Shown: in pieces, positions 50,129 through 58,828 of the stretch
Layout: each line of letters opens with the position of its first letter
Numbering within the stretch: the stretch's first letter is position 1
NCBI RefSeq assembly: GCF_016907875.1
Contig: NZ_JAFBCU010000001.1
Location: 124,001-188,000, forward strand
Origin: Arthrobacter roseus
Lineage (GTDB): Bacteria; Actinomycetota; Actinomycetes; Actinomycetales; Micrococcaceae
Length of the DNA stretch: 64,000 bases
Direction: 5' to 3'
Notes under the pieces: model-generated
The model's input: the letters and a program-made list of their open reading frames with translations, nothing else
What the model was told of the DNA's origin: nothing
Database searches by the model: none
Program-made: the position numbers and the translations under genes

Positions 50129-51087
50129 CTCTCGCTAGCGAACGGAGAGTGCTCTTCGTCGGTGGCAAAGGCGGAGTTGGCAAGACCTCCGTGGCATCGG
50201 CTCTGGCTCTTGCCCGCGCTCGGAACGGCGGACGGGTGCTGCTCGTGTCAACTGACCCTGCGCACAATCTCGGTCACATCTGGGACATGAAGTTATCAGA
50301 TGCTGCGGCCCGAGTTTTCACGGCATCCAATGGATATGTGGATGCCGTCGAGATAGACCCGCAGGCCACCATCGAACGTCACTTCAAGGCTGTCGGCGCC
50401 ACGATGATGAAACTCCTTCCCGAGCAACTGCACCGCTCGGCCAAGCAACACCTCGAGCTCGCCAAGACAGCACCGGGCAGCCACGAATCAGCCGTCCTTG
50501 AACGGATAGCCGAACTCATGGACCAAAGCGTCGACACCTATGATCTGGTCCTCTTCGACACCGCACCATCAGGGCACACCCTTCATCTACTCACCCTGCC
50601 AGAGAAGTTGACTGGGTGGACGGAGTCGTTGCTCGCCAGCCGCTCACGATCGGAGCGATTCGCTGCGGCCGCCCGCGGGATTGTCGGCGGTGAAGATCCG
50701 CAGGCAGTGGCTGAATCAGAGTTGAGACGCACATTGATCGCCCGCCGTGACCGCTTTGCCCGCATGCGGACGACCATCACCGACGACACCGCCACTGGCT
50801 TCGTCATTGTCACCCTCGCCGAAAAGATGCCCGTGGCCGAATCTCTGGACATCGTCAGTCAACTGCGCGAGCTGGGAATCGACGTCGCCTCCCTTGTTAT
50901 CAACCGCCGATCCCCTGCTGACGCTGGTGCCTTCCTCGCCGAACGACGAAAAGGTGAAGACGCCTGCCTGCACGTGCTCCGCGAACGCCTCGATAGTGTG
51001 CCGATGACTGAGCTGCCGCTGCTGGTTCGAGACATGACAGGCGCAGATGCATTGGAGGAACTCGCGGCGCTACTCAAAGCTGGGTAG
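50119..51087 (+). CDS. ArsA/Get3-like ATPase
   Basis: 322 residues, single P-loop domain. Deviant Walker A VLFVGGKGGVGKTSVASAL, switch I STDPAHNLGHIWD, switch II LVLFDTAPSGHTLHLL-type, and a methionine-rich/helical region (MMKLLPEQL, KMPVAESLD). ArsA drives arsenite export and Get3 inserts tail-anchored proteins; no ArsB or arsenic regulator is nearby. Coupling to cstA and the CC-ending protein suggests a role in delivering or assembling those membrane components. The start overlaps the previous gene. Confidence 0.87.
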   Translation: MLLTLASERRVLFVGGKGGVGKTSVASALALARARNGGRVLLVSTDPAHNLGHIWDMKLSDAAARVFTASNGYVDAVEIDPQATIERHFKAVGATMMKLLPEQLHRSAKQHLELAKTAPGSHESAVLERIAELMDQSVDTYDLVLFDTAPSGHTLHLLTLPEKLTGWTESLLASRSRSERFAAAARGIVGGEDPQAVAESELRRTLIARRDRFARMRTTITDDTATGFVIVTLAEKMPVAESLDIVSQLRELGIDVASLVINRRSPADAGAFLAERRKGEDACLHVLRERLDSVPMTELPLLVRDMTGADALEELAALLKAG

Positions 51088-51163
51088 CGGCGCAACACAC
51101 TGCAGTGGTTGGATTCTCGCTGAGCGGGCTTAGTATCGCTGTGGAGGACGTGGAAAGGCGCTC

Positions 51164-52204
51164 ATGCAATCATCGCGGGAAAGTGCTGCTGTCAGCACAC
51201 AACACCGACAGCACAGCCCGTGGCTCGCCGTGGTCTCTTTGGCTGTGCTCATCGCGGCTGCGGTGCCGGTGACGGTTCTGTTGGTGTCCGATGACGGCTC
51301 CACCGGGAATCTTATCGAGTGGACGCTGCCGTTGGTGCGGGTTCTGGTACACCTGACAACCCTCGCAACGATCGCGTTGTTGAGCGTCGCGGCATTGCTC
51401 CCAGCGCGGGATGACAATCTGGAGGCCCTTACCCTGGCTGCCCGGAGGCTCGTCGTTCATGGCAGTGCAGCGGCCTGGATTGCCGTGCTCGCGTGCATCC
51501 TCCTGCTGTTGTGGACCTACTTCAACGTCCTCGGGACAGGGCCCTTTGAAGGTGCTGACCTCAGCCATTTCGGTGAATTCCTGAGTGTCCTCGCCTCCGG
51601 CCGGGCATTGATAGCGCAGATAGGGCTACTCTTGGCGAGTGCACTGCTCGCCGCCGTCGCGCAGAGCACCATTCCATTGCGGATGGCGCTCTTCCTGGCG
51701 GTAGCTGCGACCACCACACTGGCGCTCGGCGGTCACTCCGGGTTCCAGGGCGGTCATGACATCGCTATGTTCAGCCTGGCTGCGCACCTCGCGGCGGCGT
51801 CACTCTGGGTTGGCGGCCTGACAGGCTTGGGATGGCTGGCGAAAAGAACACCTGATCTGTTGCGGCCAGCCGTTGCCCGATTCAGCCGGTGGGCGTTGAT
51901 CTACGCTGTAGTCGTGGGGACAAGTGGCGTCATCAACGCGCTGGTACGGGTGGAAAGTTTACCCCTCCTCTTCAGTTCCCTCTACGGGCTGGTGTTGCTG
52001 CTCAAAGTCGTTGCCTTCACCGGACTGGTGGTTTTTGGGGCGTTGCACAGGCGACGGCTGCTCCGGCTGGCTACGTTCACAACTAAATCCTTCCTGCAAC
52101 TGGCGGCTGGCGAACTTCTGGTTATGGGGGCAGCTTATGGGTTCGCTATTGCGCTGGTGAGCCTGGACCCGCCAACGGCCGCTGCGCTCTCGATCATCGG
52201 TTAG
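51164..52204 (+). CDS. CopD-domain membrane protein
   Basis: 346 residues with about nine membrane segments. The CopD part (from residue 200) has HDIAMFSLAAHLAAASLWVGG (His pair), VVGTSGVINALVRVESL and LLKVVAFTGLVVFGALHRRRLL. CopD proteins import copper or assist cuproenzyme loading; the YtkA/CopC partner often found beside it is absent here. GAAAGG precedes the ATG. A TAGTAT at 51131-51136 may be its -10. Confidence 0.85.
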   Translation: MQSSRESAAVSTQHRQHSPWLAVVSLAVLIAAAVPVTVLLVSDDGSTGNLIEWTLPLVRVLVHLTTLATIALLSVAALLPARDDNLEALTLAARRLVVHGSAAAWIAVLACILLLLWTYFNVLGTGPFEGADLSHFGEFLSVLASGRALIAQIGLLLASALLAAVAQSTIPLRMALFLAVAATTTLALGGHSGFQGGHDIAMFSLAAHLAAASLWVGGLTGLGWLAKRTPDLLRPAVARFSRWALIYAVVVGTSGVINALVRVESLPLLFSSLYGLVLLLKVVAFTGLVVFGALHRRRLLRLATFTTKSFLQLAAGELLVMGAAYGFAIALVSLDPPTAAALSIIG

Positions 52205-52241
52205 GCTCAGCCATCCTGTGAATACGCCACGAAAGGACGCC

Positions 52242-52823
52242 GTGACTTCACCACCGGAACTCATTCGCACCCCGTGGGCGCTGTCCCATCCGTTGCTGCT
52301 GGAATACTACGACACAGAGTGGGGCACGCCCGTATACACGGAGCAGGGACTGTTTGAGCGACTCAGTCTGGAAGCATTTCAAGCCGGACTCTCCTGGCTG
52401 ACCATTTTGAAGAAGCGGCCCGCCTTCCGTGACTCATTTCACCAGTTCAACCCGGATGCAGTCGCCGTTATGTCAGATGCGGAGCTGGACCAACTCATGC
52501 TGAACCCGGACATCATCCGGAACCGTCAGAAAATCGTGGCCACCCGCAACAACGCGCGGGCCACCATCACGTTGCGGGAAGACGGAGGTCTCAGCGACTT
52601 CCTGTGGTCCTTCAAACCGGGCTCCACGCCATGCCCTGAGACGGCGTCGGAGGTTCCCACCACGTCCCCCGAATCTCTGGCTTTGTCCAAAGCGCTGCGG
52701 AAGCGAGGATTCTCCTTCGTGGGACCGACCACTATGTACGCGTTAATGGAAGCCGTCGGGATGGTGGACACTCACATCATGGCCAGTCACCGCCGGGGCG
52801 TCTCCGGGATCTGGCCCCACTAG
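52242..52823 (+). CDS. tag: DNA-3-methyladenine glycosylase I
   Basis: 193 residues from GTG 52242, with GAAAGGA about 5 nt upstream; GTG 52218 is an alternative. It excises 3-methyladenine from DNA. The family core is clear: YDTEWGTPVYTEQGLFERLS, LEAFQAGLSWLTILKKRPAF, PDIIRNRQKIVATRNNARA, FLWSF and KALRKRGFSFVGPTTMYALM. The E. coli zinc ligands Cys4, His17 and Cys179 correspond to Thr (RTPWA), Tyr (YYDTEWG) and Ser here, so the zinc snap is probably missing. Catalytic pocket residues appear retained. Confidence 0.88.
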   Translation: MTSPPELIRTPWALSHPLLLEYYDTEWGTPVYTEQGLFERLSLEAFQAGLSWLTILKKRPAFRDSFHQFNPDAVAVMSDAELDQLMLNPDIIRNRQKIVATRNNARATITLREDGGLSDFLWSFKPGSTPCPETASEVPTTSPESLALSKALRKRGFSFVGPTTMYALMEAVGMVDTHIMASHRRGVSGIWPH

Positions 52824-52907
52824 ATTGTGTGACTCAAGCAAGGGTTGTGCTCGCTTTCGACGAGGCGAGCGCTACGATGTGTGTGGGGACTCCAGCTGGG
52901 GGAGTTC

Positions 52908-53342
52908 ATGAGTTGGGGAGTTCCATTGGACGTCGATCTGCATCACATCTTGTCCTCTTCGAACGTGCCTGCACGTGCCGCCAACAGACCGCAACGAACC
53001 CCGAATCGGTTGATGCGCTTCCGGAGAGCACGGACACTTCTCGCGGCCGTTATACTCTTCTGGTTCTGGGTCTGGCTGGGCAGCGCATCCATGATCTCAA
53101 GTCTCTTCCACCTGCCACTCTGGGCGATGCTGGCCACCTACGCGTTGGCCGTGAGCGTCCTCGTATCATTCCCCCTAGCACTCGGCGCTACGGTCCAGAT
53201 GCACCTGATGCGCAGCAGCCCGGTACGGGCAATGAGGCGACGTTCCTTCATTCGCGCATCAGAGCCAGCACAAGCCGACGTCGTCAGGCTCCCCCGCCGC
53301 CCGTCGCTACCGCCTAGCCGCCAGCTGTCCAAAGGCGCCTGA
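52908..53342 (+). CDS. Small two-helix membrane protein, unknown function
   Basis: 144 residues from ATG 52908 with GGGGGAG upstream; an earlier in-frame start at 52845 lacks support. Two hydrophobic helices (TLLAAVILFWFWVWLGSAS, MLATYALAVSVLVSFPLAL) are followed by an arginine/proline-rich cytoplasmic tail. I do not recognise the family. Confidence 0.5.
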   Translation: MSWGVPLDVDLHHILSSSNVPARAANRPQRTPNRLMRFRRARTLLAAVILFWFWVWLGSASMISSLFHLPLWAMLATYALAVSVLVSFPLALGATVQMHLMRSSPVRAMRRRSFIRASEPAQADVVRLPRRPSLPPSRQLSKGA

Positions 53343-53393
53343 GCGGCTCGTCGACCAGGCTGGTCGCCTCGCAACGAGCCAGGTCAGCGAAGA

Positions 53394-55118
53394 CTACTTC
53401 CCCAGTTCGCCCTCGGGACGTCCAACCTGCCCTGCAGGCTGGTGGAGGTCACCCGGGATCCGCTTTTCGTCATAGTCGGGGCTTCCTTTAACGGAGTCCG
53501 CTTTCTGCTGCGTGTTCGGCTCCACTTCACGACGTAGTTCGCCAAAGTAATCCGCATTGGCCCACTCCCAGTCCTCAGCCCAGGTGCGCGGTGGGTCGCT
53601 GAGCAGTTCACCGGGTTCCATCCAGTTGTAGATGTTCGCGTAAGACCTCGTTGCCAGGTGGTCCACACGACGCCGGAGCATCCGCGGTGAGAGTTCGTCC
53701 GGCGACGTGCAGCCCATGGACGCCATGATCTGCACGCATTCGTCGACGGTGAGTTTCTGGTAGTTGAAGACCCGATTGCCCTTGTCCTCAACGTTCAGGG
53801 CGCGCGTGAGGCGCGGATCCTGTGTCGCGACGCCAACCGGGCACTCGTTCGTGTGGCACTTCTGTGCCTGGATGCAGCCTGTGGCCATCATCATGGCGCG
53901 TGCACTGAGCGTGAAGTCGGCGCCCTCGATGAGGCGTTTGACGATGTCCGAGCCGGAGGCCACTTTGCCAGCGGCACCGATCCGGATCTGGTCCCGCAAC
54001 CCCACGCCTACGAGCGCGTTGTGCACCAGCATGAGACCCTCCGTCAGCGGTGTGCCCACGTTGTCCTGGTATTCAAGCGGCGCAGCACCGGTTCCACCTT
54101 CGGAGCCATCGATAACAATGAAGTCAGGGGCGATGTTCTCTTCGAGCATGGCCTTACACATAGCCAGAACGTCCACCCGGGATCCAACGCAGAACTTGAA
54201 CCCAATGGGCTTACCGTTGGTCAGTTCACGCAGTTTCTTCACAAACAACATCAATTCGCGAGGTGTACTGAACTCGCTGTGGCTGGCCGGTGAAATGCAA
54301 TCGACTCCCACTGGAACTCCGCGGGCCTCCGCGATGAGAGGCGTCACCTTCACTCCGGGAAGTACACCGCCCAGCCCAGGCTTGGCTCCCTGGGACAGCT
54401 TGATGCTGATGCCCTTGACCTCTTCATACGCAGCCTTTTCGGCGAAAAGTTTCGGATCGAAATGGCCATCTGCATCACGCGCCCCGAAGTAGCCGGACCC
54501 GATTTCCCAGATGAGATCCGCTCCGTACTGCAGGTGGTACTTTGTCAGCCCGCCCTCCCCGGTCTCATGCACAAAGCCGCCAATCGCAGCACCCCGGTTC
54601 ATGGCCAGCACCGCATTGGCGGACAGAGAACCGAAGCTCATGGACGAGATGTTCATCAGCGAAATGTCATAAGGCTGCGTGCACTGCGGCCCACCTAGCC
54701 GAACCCTTGGATGCGCCTTCGGGGTTGCCACCGGCGCCGTCGAATGGATCAGATACTCATATCCCATTTGGTTGACGTCGCGCTCAGTACCAAAGGCCTT
54801 ATGGCTGTTCTCGCCCTTGGCCCGGGCATAGACCAGGGACCGCACGTCCCGGCTGAACGGCTTTCCCTCAGTGTTCTCCTCAATGAAGTACTGCTGTATT
54901 TCCGGCCGGATCGACTCCAGCAAGTACCGCATGTGCCCGATCACCGGAAAGTTCCGCAGGATGGAATGCCGGGTCTGCACAACGTCCCAGATCCCCACCA
55001 CCAGAACAATGAGTACGACGACGGCCAGCACCCACCAGCCAGCAGAACCAAGAGAGGCTGCCACCACAGTGACAAAACCGAGGATAACCAGAAGAGCGAT
55101 AATGAGAAACCGAACCAT
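53394..55118 (-). CDS. FMN-binding glutamate synthase-family protein
   Basis: 574 residues. Two N-terminal membrane helices (FLIIALLVILGFVTVVAAS, GWWVLAVVVLIVLVVGIWD) precede a domain like the large-subunit FMN/iron-sulfur core of glutamate synthase: SMSFGSLSANAVLAMNRGA, GGLTKYHLQYGADLIWEIG, KLSQGAKPGLGGVLPG, DFIVIDGSEGGTGAAPLEY and Cys-rich GCIQAQKCHTNECPVGVAT. There is no glutaminase domain, so it is not a complete GOGAT. TAGACT (minus strand, 55125-55130) is 6 nt from the ATG, indicating leaderless translation. Electron acceptor and substrate unknown. Confidence 0.88.
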   Translation of the reverse strand: MVRFLIIALLVILGFVTVVAASLGSAGWWVLAVVVLIVLVVGIWDVVQTRHSILRNFPVIGHMRYLLESIRPEIQQYFIEENTEGKPFSRDVRSLVYARAKGENSHKAFGTERDVNQMGYEYLIHSTAPVATPKAHPRVRLGGPQCTQPYDISLMNISSMSFGSLSANAVLAMNRGAAIGGFVHETGEGGLTKYHLQYGADLIWEIGSGYFGARDADGHFDPKLFAEKAAYEEVKGISIKLSQGAKPGLGGVLPGVKVTPLIAEARGVPVGVDCISPASHSEFSTPRELMLFVKKLRELTNGKPIGFKFCVGSRVDVLAMCKAMLEENIAPDFIVIDGSEGGTGAAPLEYQDNVGTPLTEGLMLVHNALVGVGLRDQIRIGAAGKVASGSDIVKRLIEGADFTLSARAMMMATGCIQAQKCHTNECPVGVATQDPRLTRALNVEDKGNRVFNYQKLTVDECVQIMASMGCTSPDELSPRMLRRRVDHLATRSYANIYNWMEPGELLSDPPRTWAEDWEWANADYFGELRREVEPNTQQKADSVKGSPDYDEKRIPGDLHQPAGQVGRPEGELGK

Positions 55119-55187
55119 ACCTCGAGTCTACGTCCGTCTGCAGGCTGCGTGGGCCGGTCCGCGCGGTCATCGGCCTAGACTTAGCTG

Positions 55188-55976
55188 GTGCAAACTTTCC
55201 TCCCCTACCCTGACTTCCGCGAAAGTGCGGCCTCCCTCGACACCGGCCGTCTCGGCAAACAGCGAGTGGAGGCACTTCAGATCCTGCGCGCGCTCGTCAT
55301 TCCGGACTACGGATGGCGTTCCCACCCGGCAGTACGGATGTGGATGGGCCATGTGCCCGCGCTGACCGCGTACGGGCTCGCCATGGTGGATCAGTGGATC
55401 GAGCAAGGCCACGACGACTCCACTCGCAGCAAAATTCAGGAGTTCACTCCCGCTACGCCGTCTCGTGAAGACCCTGTCATGCCGCCCTGGCTTGGAGATC
55501 CCGCCTTCCACCTCGCGCACCGATCCAACCTGATTCGCAAGGACCCGGACTTCTATCTGCCCGTGTTCGACGGCGTCCCGCAGGACCTCCCCTATATATG
55601 GCCCGAACCAGCCGACGTGCAACTGCCGCAGGCGCCGTCGTCGGGCGCTCTCTGGGTTTTCCGCGCCAGCCCTGACCAGCGCGACGACGACCAACTGGTG
55701 ATGCGCCGGAGCGGACCGAAGCGCAAATCGCCCAAATGGCAACGGCAGGCTCAGGCGTTCACCACGCTGATGGAACCGGGCACGCACGTTGCCGTCACGT
55801 ACGACAGCGGCGAAACCTTTCGTACGGGCACGGTCACCGGCGAGGTCGAAACACTGCTCGACGGTGCCCTGGCCCGGACCGTGGCGTTCGACGGCGAGCG
55901 CGACCGCGCGTCCTTCCCGCAGCCAGCGCTGTTGCAGGATCCGAAGACGTTGTTCGCCGTCGCCGTCGCTGGCTAG
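55188..55976 (+). CDS. MSMEG_6728-type protein (pyrimidine-dimer glycosylase-like N terminus)
   Basis: 262 residues from GTG 55188, with TAGACT (55176-55181) 6 nt upstream and no ribosome site. The first 160 residues (TFLPYPDFRESAASLDTGRL, GKQRVEALQILRAL, YGWRSHPAVRMWMGH) fit the actinobacterial family named MSMEG_6728, related to the T4 endonuclease V-like/DUF1722-type fold in annotation pipelines. A linker and a small beta domain follow (KWQRQAQAFTTLMEPGTHVA). A DNA-repair role is suggested but not proven. Divergent from the glutamate-synthase-like gene with promoters about 45 bp apart. Confidence 0.7.
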   Translation: MQTFLPYPDFRESAASLDTGRLGKQRVEALQILRALVIPDYGWRSHPAVRMWMGHVPALTAYGLAMVDQWIEQGHDDSTRSKIQEFTPATPSREDPVMPPWLGDPAFHLAHRSNLIRKDPDFYLPVFDGVPQDLPYIWPEPADVQLPQAPSSGALWVFRASPDQRDDDQLVMRRSGPKRKSPKWQRQAQAFTTLMEPGTHVAVTYDSGETFRTGTVTGEVETLLDGALARTVAFDGERDRASFPQPALLQDPKTLFAVAVAG

Positions 55977-56000
55977 CCTCTGCCCGCAGCCAGCGTCTGC

Positions 56001-56062
56001 CCGCCCCCATCGGCGCGACGTCGGGGTTTGTCCGCCCCCATCGGCGCGACGTCGGGGTTTGT
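56001..56062. repeat. 31-bp perfect tandem duplication
   Basis: The unit at 56001-56031 (starting CCGCCCCCATCGGCGCGACG) is repeated exactly at 56032-56062, followed by a further CCGC. It lies between the MSMEG_6728-type gene and the tRNA. An identical pair implies a recent duplication. Confidence 0.95.
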
Positions 56063-56063
56063 C

Positions 56064-56116
56064 CGCGAAATCACCCCGCACAACCGGTGATCTCGGTGCT
56101 GCGGGGTGACTTCGCG
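56064..56116. repeat. Intergenic inverted repeat, 17-bp arms
   Basis: CGCGAAATCACCCCGCA (56064-56080) and TGCGGGGTGACTTCGCG (56100-56116) pair with one mismatch over a 19-nt loop. It sits between convergent transcription units (MSMEG_6728-type gene and tRNA) and may serve as a shared terminator. Confidence 0.85.
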
Positions 56117-56132
56117 CCAAGGCGGTGCGTGG

Positions 56133-56205
56133 TGGAGCTAAGGGGATTCGAACCCCTGACCTTCTCATTGCGAACGAGACGCGCTACCAACTGCGCCATA
56201 GCCCC
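56133..56205 (-). tRNA. tRNA-Ala (anticodon CGC)
   Basis: The minus strand folds as a 73-nt tRNA without encoded CCA. Acceptor GGGGCTA pairs with TAGCTCC plus discriminator A. The anticodon stem TCTCG/TGAGA closes loop TTCGCAA with anticodon CGC. The T-arm is CAGGGG-TTCGAAT-CCCCTT. All invariant T-loop and D-arm positions look normal. Confidence 0.95.
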
Positions 56206-56291
56206 TCACTGGCCAAACGACGTCGGCCTGCTCTAGAAACTGTAGTCCCCACCGGCCTCGAGCTCAACTGGAGGGCACACAACCTGCAACG

Positions 56292-56363
56292 CACAGAAAC
56301 GTGGCGGAGGTGCAAACGCGTGGTGCCGAAACCACGCAGCTGCACCTCCGCCACGTTTCTGTG
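56292..56363. repeat. Long intergenic inverted repeat, 33-bp arms
   Basis: Arms 56292-56324 and 56331-56363 pair at 30 of 33 positions around a 6-nt loop (outer ends CACAGAAACGTGGCGG). It follows the DinB gene stop on the minus strand and could end that transcript, although it lacks a T-run. Confidence 0.9.
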
Positions 56364-56387
56364 GGAAGTCCGCGGAAAGAGGAAGCG

Positions 56388-56906
56388 TCAGCCGCGGTGG
56401 ACCAGACCCCGCACGTACACAGCCTGCCCGGCGTGCTGGATGCAGTCGTCGATCACGCTGACAATCCGTGCCCCCAGCGTCACTGCCGGTACGTAGCTCT
56501 TATCGACCACGCGGTCCAAATCCTCAACCGAGAGTCCGCGGACGAACTCGAGTGTCCGCCCGTGAACGGCGTCGTAATATCCCTCCAACAGAACAGGAGA
56601 CTCGACGCGCACAGCGGAAACCTCAGCGGAATCGTGGCCATACCCAATGTCCAATGAGTCAAACGGCAGCGCGAACCGATCCGCCCAGCCGTCCGCGGTA
56701 TAGGCCTGTACCGTCCCAGCAGCCTTGGCCATGTGGTCATCCTGCACCCGCGACAGATGCCAGATCAGCCACGCAATGGAGTTGCCATCGCCGGAGACAC
56801 CGGACGGCCGAGCCATCAACTCCGACGCCGTCAGGTCCTTCACCGCGCCGCGCACGTTGGTCCGGACTCGGTCAAACGCATCTGTTAAAAGCTCGTTATG
56901 GTTCAT
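56388..56906 (-). CDS. DinB/DUF664-family protein
   Basis: 172 residues forming a four-helix bundle. Metal-binding histidines fit the DinB pattern: SIAWLIWHLSRVQDDHM (His50-type), EGYYDAVHGRTLEFV and SVIDDCIQHAGQAVYVRG (His-containing last helix). Family members are probably thiol-dependent transferases, some using mycothiol or bacillithiol; this host class makes mycothiol. Specific substrate unknown. Confidence 0.82.
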   Translation of the reverse strand: MNHNELLTDAFDRVRTNVRGAVKDLTASELMARPSGVSGDGNSIAWLIWHLSRVQDDHMAKAAGTVQAYTADGWADRFALPFDSLDIGYGHDSAEVSAVRVESPVLLEGYYDAVHGRTLEFVRGLSVEDLDRVVDKSYVPAVTLGARIVSVIDDCIQHAGQAVYVRGLVHRG

Positions 56907-56990
56907 GTGCCCATGGTGACATAACGAATCTCACACCGCGATAGTTGCCATAAAGAACCGAATGTCGGTCTGCACAAGTAGCCTTTCTGG

Positions 56991-58517
56991 GTGACATCAA
57001 AAACTGACGCGACTCCGGCCGCGGACATCAGGGCATGGCCCGCGCTGTGGTCTCTGGTGATCGGCTTCTTCATGATTCTGGTTGACTCCACCATCGTGTC
57101 CGTCGCGACCCCCGCTATCATGACCGGATTCGACACCGATATTGACAGCGCGCTCTGGGTCACCAGCGCATACTTGCTGGCGTACGCGGTGCCGCTGCTC
57201 ATCACTGGGCGTCTAGGCGACCGCTTCGGTCCGCGCCGGGTCTATCTGGCCGGGCTGGTTGTTTTCACGCTCTCCAGTGCGTGGTGCGGTTTCGCCTCGG
57301 ACATCGAATCGCTGATTGTGGCGCGCGTGGTTCAGGGACTCGGAGCCGCGCTCATGACCCCACAGACCATGTCCGTCATCACCCGCATTTTCCCACCCGA
57401 AAAGCGCGGGGCCGCCATGGGCCTGTGGGGCTCAGTGGCTGGCGTCGCGACACTGATTGGCCCCGTTATGGGCGGCCTTCTCGTGGATTCGTTGGGCTGG
57501 GAGTGGATTTTCTTCATCAACGTGCCGGTCGGCGTCGTCGGCTTCATCCTCGCCTACCGCTTGGTTCCGCACCTGCAGACCACGAGCCACCGGTTCGACA
57601 TCCTTGGCGTTTTCCTCAGCGGAATCGGCATGTTCGCACTGGTCTTCGGGATCCAGGAAGGCGAATCGTATAACTGGGGTCCCATTGCTGGCCCTATCTC
57701 GGTCTGGTCTTTGATCATCAGTGGCGCACTTCTGCTGACCGCGTTCATTCTGTGGCAGCACTTCAACCGTGGTGAACCTCTGGTGCCGCTGCGATTGTTC
57801 AAAGACCGCAACTTTTCCCTGGCCAATACGGCCATCTCATCGATGGGTTTCGCCATCACGGCCATGGTTCTGCCGCTCATGCTGTATGCGCAGAACGTCC
57901 GCGGCCTCACCCCAACGCAGGCAGCGCTGCTGCTGACGCCTATGGCTGTGATCTCCGGGGCGCTGGCGCCGTTTGTGGGCAAGCTCGTACAGCGTCGCGA
58001 TCCGCGCTTTATAACGATGGCTGGGTTTGCCGCACTGGTTGTCAGCTTGTTCTGGCTGGGTGCCATTCTGACCCCGGACGTCCCGATCTGGCACCTGCTG
58101 CTCCCGATTTCCCTGCTCGGCCTCGCCAGTGCAGGCATCTGGTCGCCCGTGTCATTGACCGCAACCCGCAACCTTGCGCCGTCCCTTGCCGGGGCCGGCT
58201 CCGGTGTCTACAACACCACACGCCAGGTTGGCGCTGTTTTGGGCAGTGCGGCCATCGCTGCCATGATGCAGTCACGTTTGGTGGCGAACCTCGGCGAGAG
58301 TGAGGGAAGCGGCCCCCGGGCTGCGGGCGAAGGCGCCATGCCGGACGCCGTCGCCTCCGGTTACGCGCTGGCCATGGGCCAGTCGCTGTACCTCCCGGCC
58401 GCAGTAGTGATTGTCGGCCTTCTGTCGGCAATCTTCTTCGCCAAACCGGAGGGCAGCCGCGTGTGGAATTCGGACGCCGCTGCAATCAAAACTGGTGGCG
58501 GCCGTTCGCACGATTGA
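56991..58517 (+). CDS. MFS drug-efflux transporter, DHA2 family
   Basis: 508 residues, fourteen membrane segments. EmrB/QacA features: FMILVDSTIVSVATPAI in TM1, YAVPLLITGRLGDRFGPRR in loop 2-3, RVVQGLGAALMTPQTMSVI in TM4 and the antiporter motif GSVAGVATLIGPVMGGLL in TM5. It should export drugs or toxic compounds with proton exchange; substrate unknown. GTG 56991 has TAGCCT 6 nt upstream (56979-56984), so it is another leaderless candidate. No regulator lies next to it. Confidence 0.9.
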   Translation: MTSKTDATPAADIRAWPALWSLVIGFFMILVDSTIVSVATPAIMTGFDTDIDSALWVTSAYLLAYAVPLLITGRLGDRFGPRRVYLAGLVVFTLSSAWCGFASDIESLIVARVVQGLGAALMTPQTMSVITRIFPPEKRGAAMGLWGSVAGVATLIGPVMGGLLVDSLGWEWIFFINVPVGVVGFILAYRLVPHLQTTSHRFDILGVFLSGIGMFALVFGIQEGESYNWGPIAGPISVWSLIISGALLLTAFILWQHFNRGEPLVPLRLFKDRNFSLANTAISSMGFAITAMVLPLMLYAQNVRGLTPTQAALLLTPMAVISGALAPFVGKLVQRRDPRFITMAGFAALVVSLFWLGAILTPDVPIWHLLLPISLLGLASAGIWSPVSLTATRNLAPSLAGAGSGVYNTTRQVGAVLGSAAIAAMMQSRLVANLGESEGSGPRAAGEGAMPDAVASGYALAMGQSLYLPAAVVIVGLLSAIFFAKPEGSRVWNSDAAAIKTGGGRSHD

Positions 58518-58562
58518 GCTTTGGTCCTTACATCCGTGGCAGAGCCCGCCTATGCTGGCTGG

Positions 58563-58760
58563 ATGACTCAGACACCGAAGAACTACAGAGACTACCTGGA
58601 CGATGCTGCCCCGGAAGTTGCCAAAGTCGTGGAACCGGTATTGAAGCAATCCGTGGCCGACGGCGAGCACGGCGTTCTGGTCACCCTTTTCCCGGAGGAG
58701 GCGCATGCGCAGGTTTCCCCCGAGGTTCCGTTTGGACAGATCCATGTTGAGCAACGGTAG
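58563..58760 (+). CDS. Small hypothetical protein, 65 residues
   Basis: ATG 58563 has TATGCT (58551-58556) 6 nt upstream, which supports a real leaderless gene. The product is acidic and soluble (NYRDYLDDAAPEVAKVVEPV, HGVLVTLFPEEAHAQVSPEV). No known domain recognised. Confidence 0.6.
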   Translation: MTQTPKNYRDYLDDAAPEVAKVVEPVLKQSVADGEHGVLVTLFPEEAHAQVSPEVPFGQIHVEQR

Positions 58761-58828
58761 CGGCAGGGCCTGATTCCACTATTCGGGCAGGGGTAGTTGC
58801 TCTCCGCAACCACCGCTAGGCTGTGGCC

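Noticed and set aside
55167-56168. 333-codon minus-strand frame
   Set aside because: It covers the MSMEG_6728-type gene on the opposite strand, the tandem repeat and part of the tRNA, with no recognisable domain.
56133-56205. Integrated element at the tRNA-Ala
   Set aside because: No integrase, no repeated tRNA 3' end and normal neighbours on both sides.
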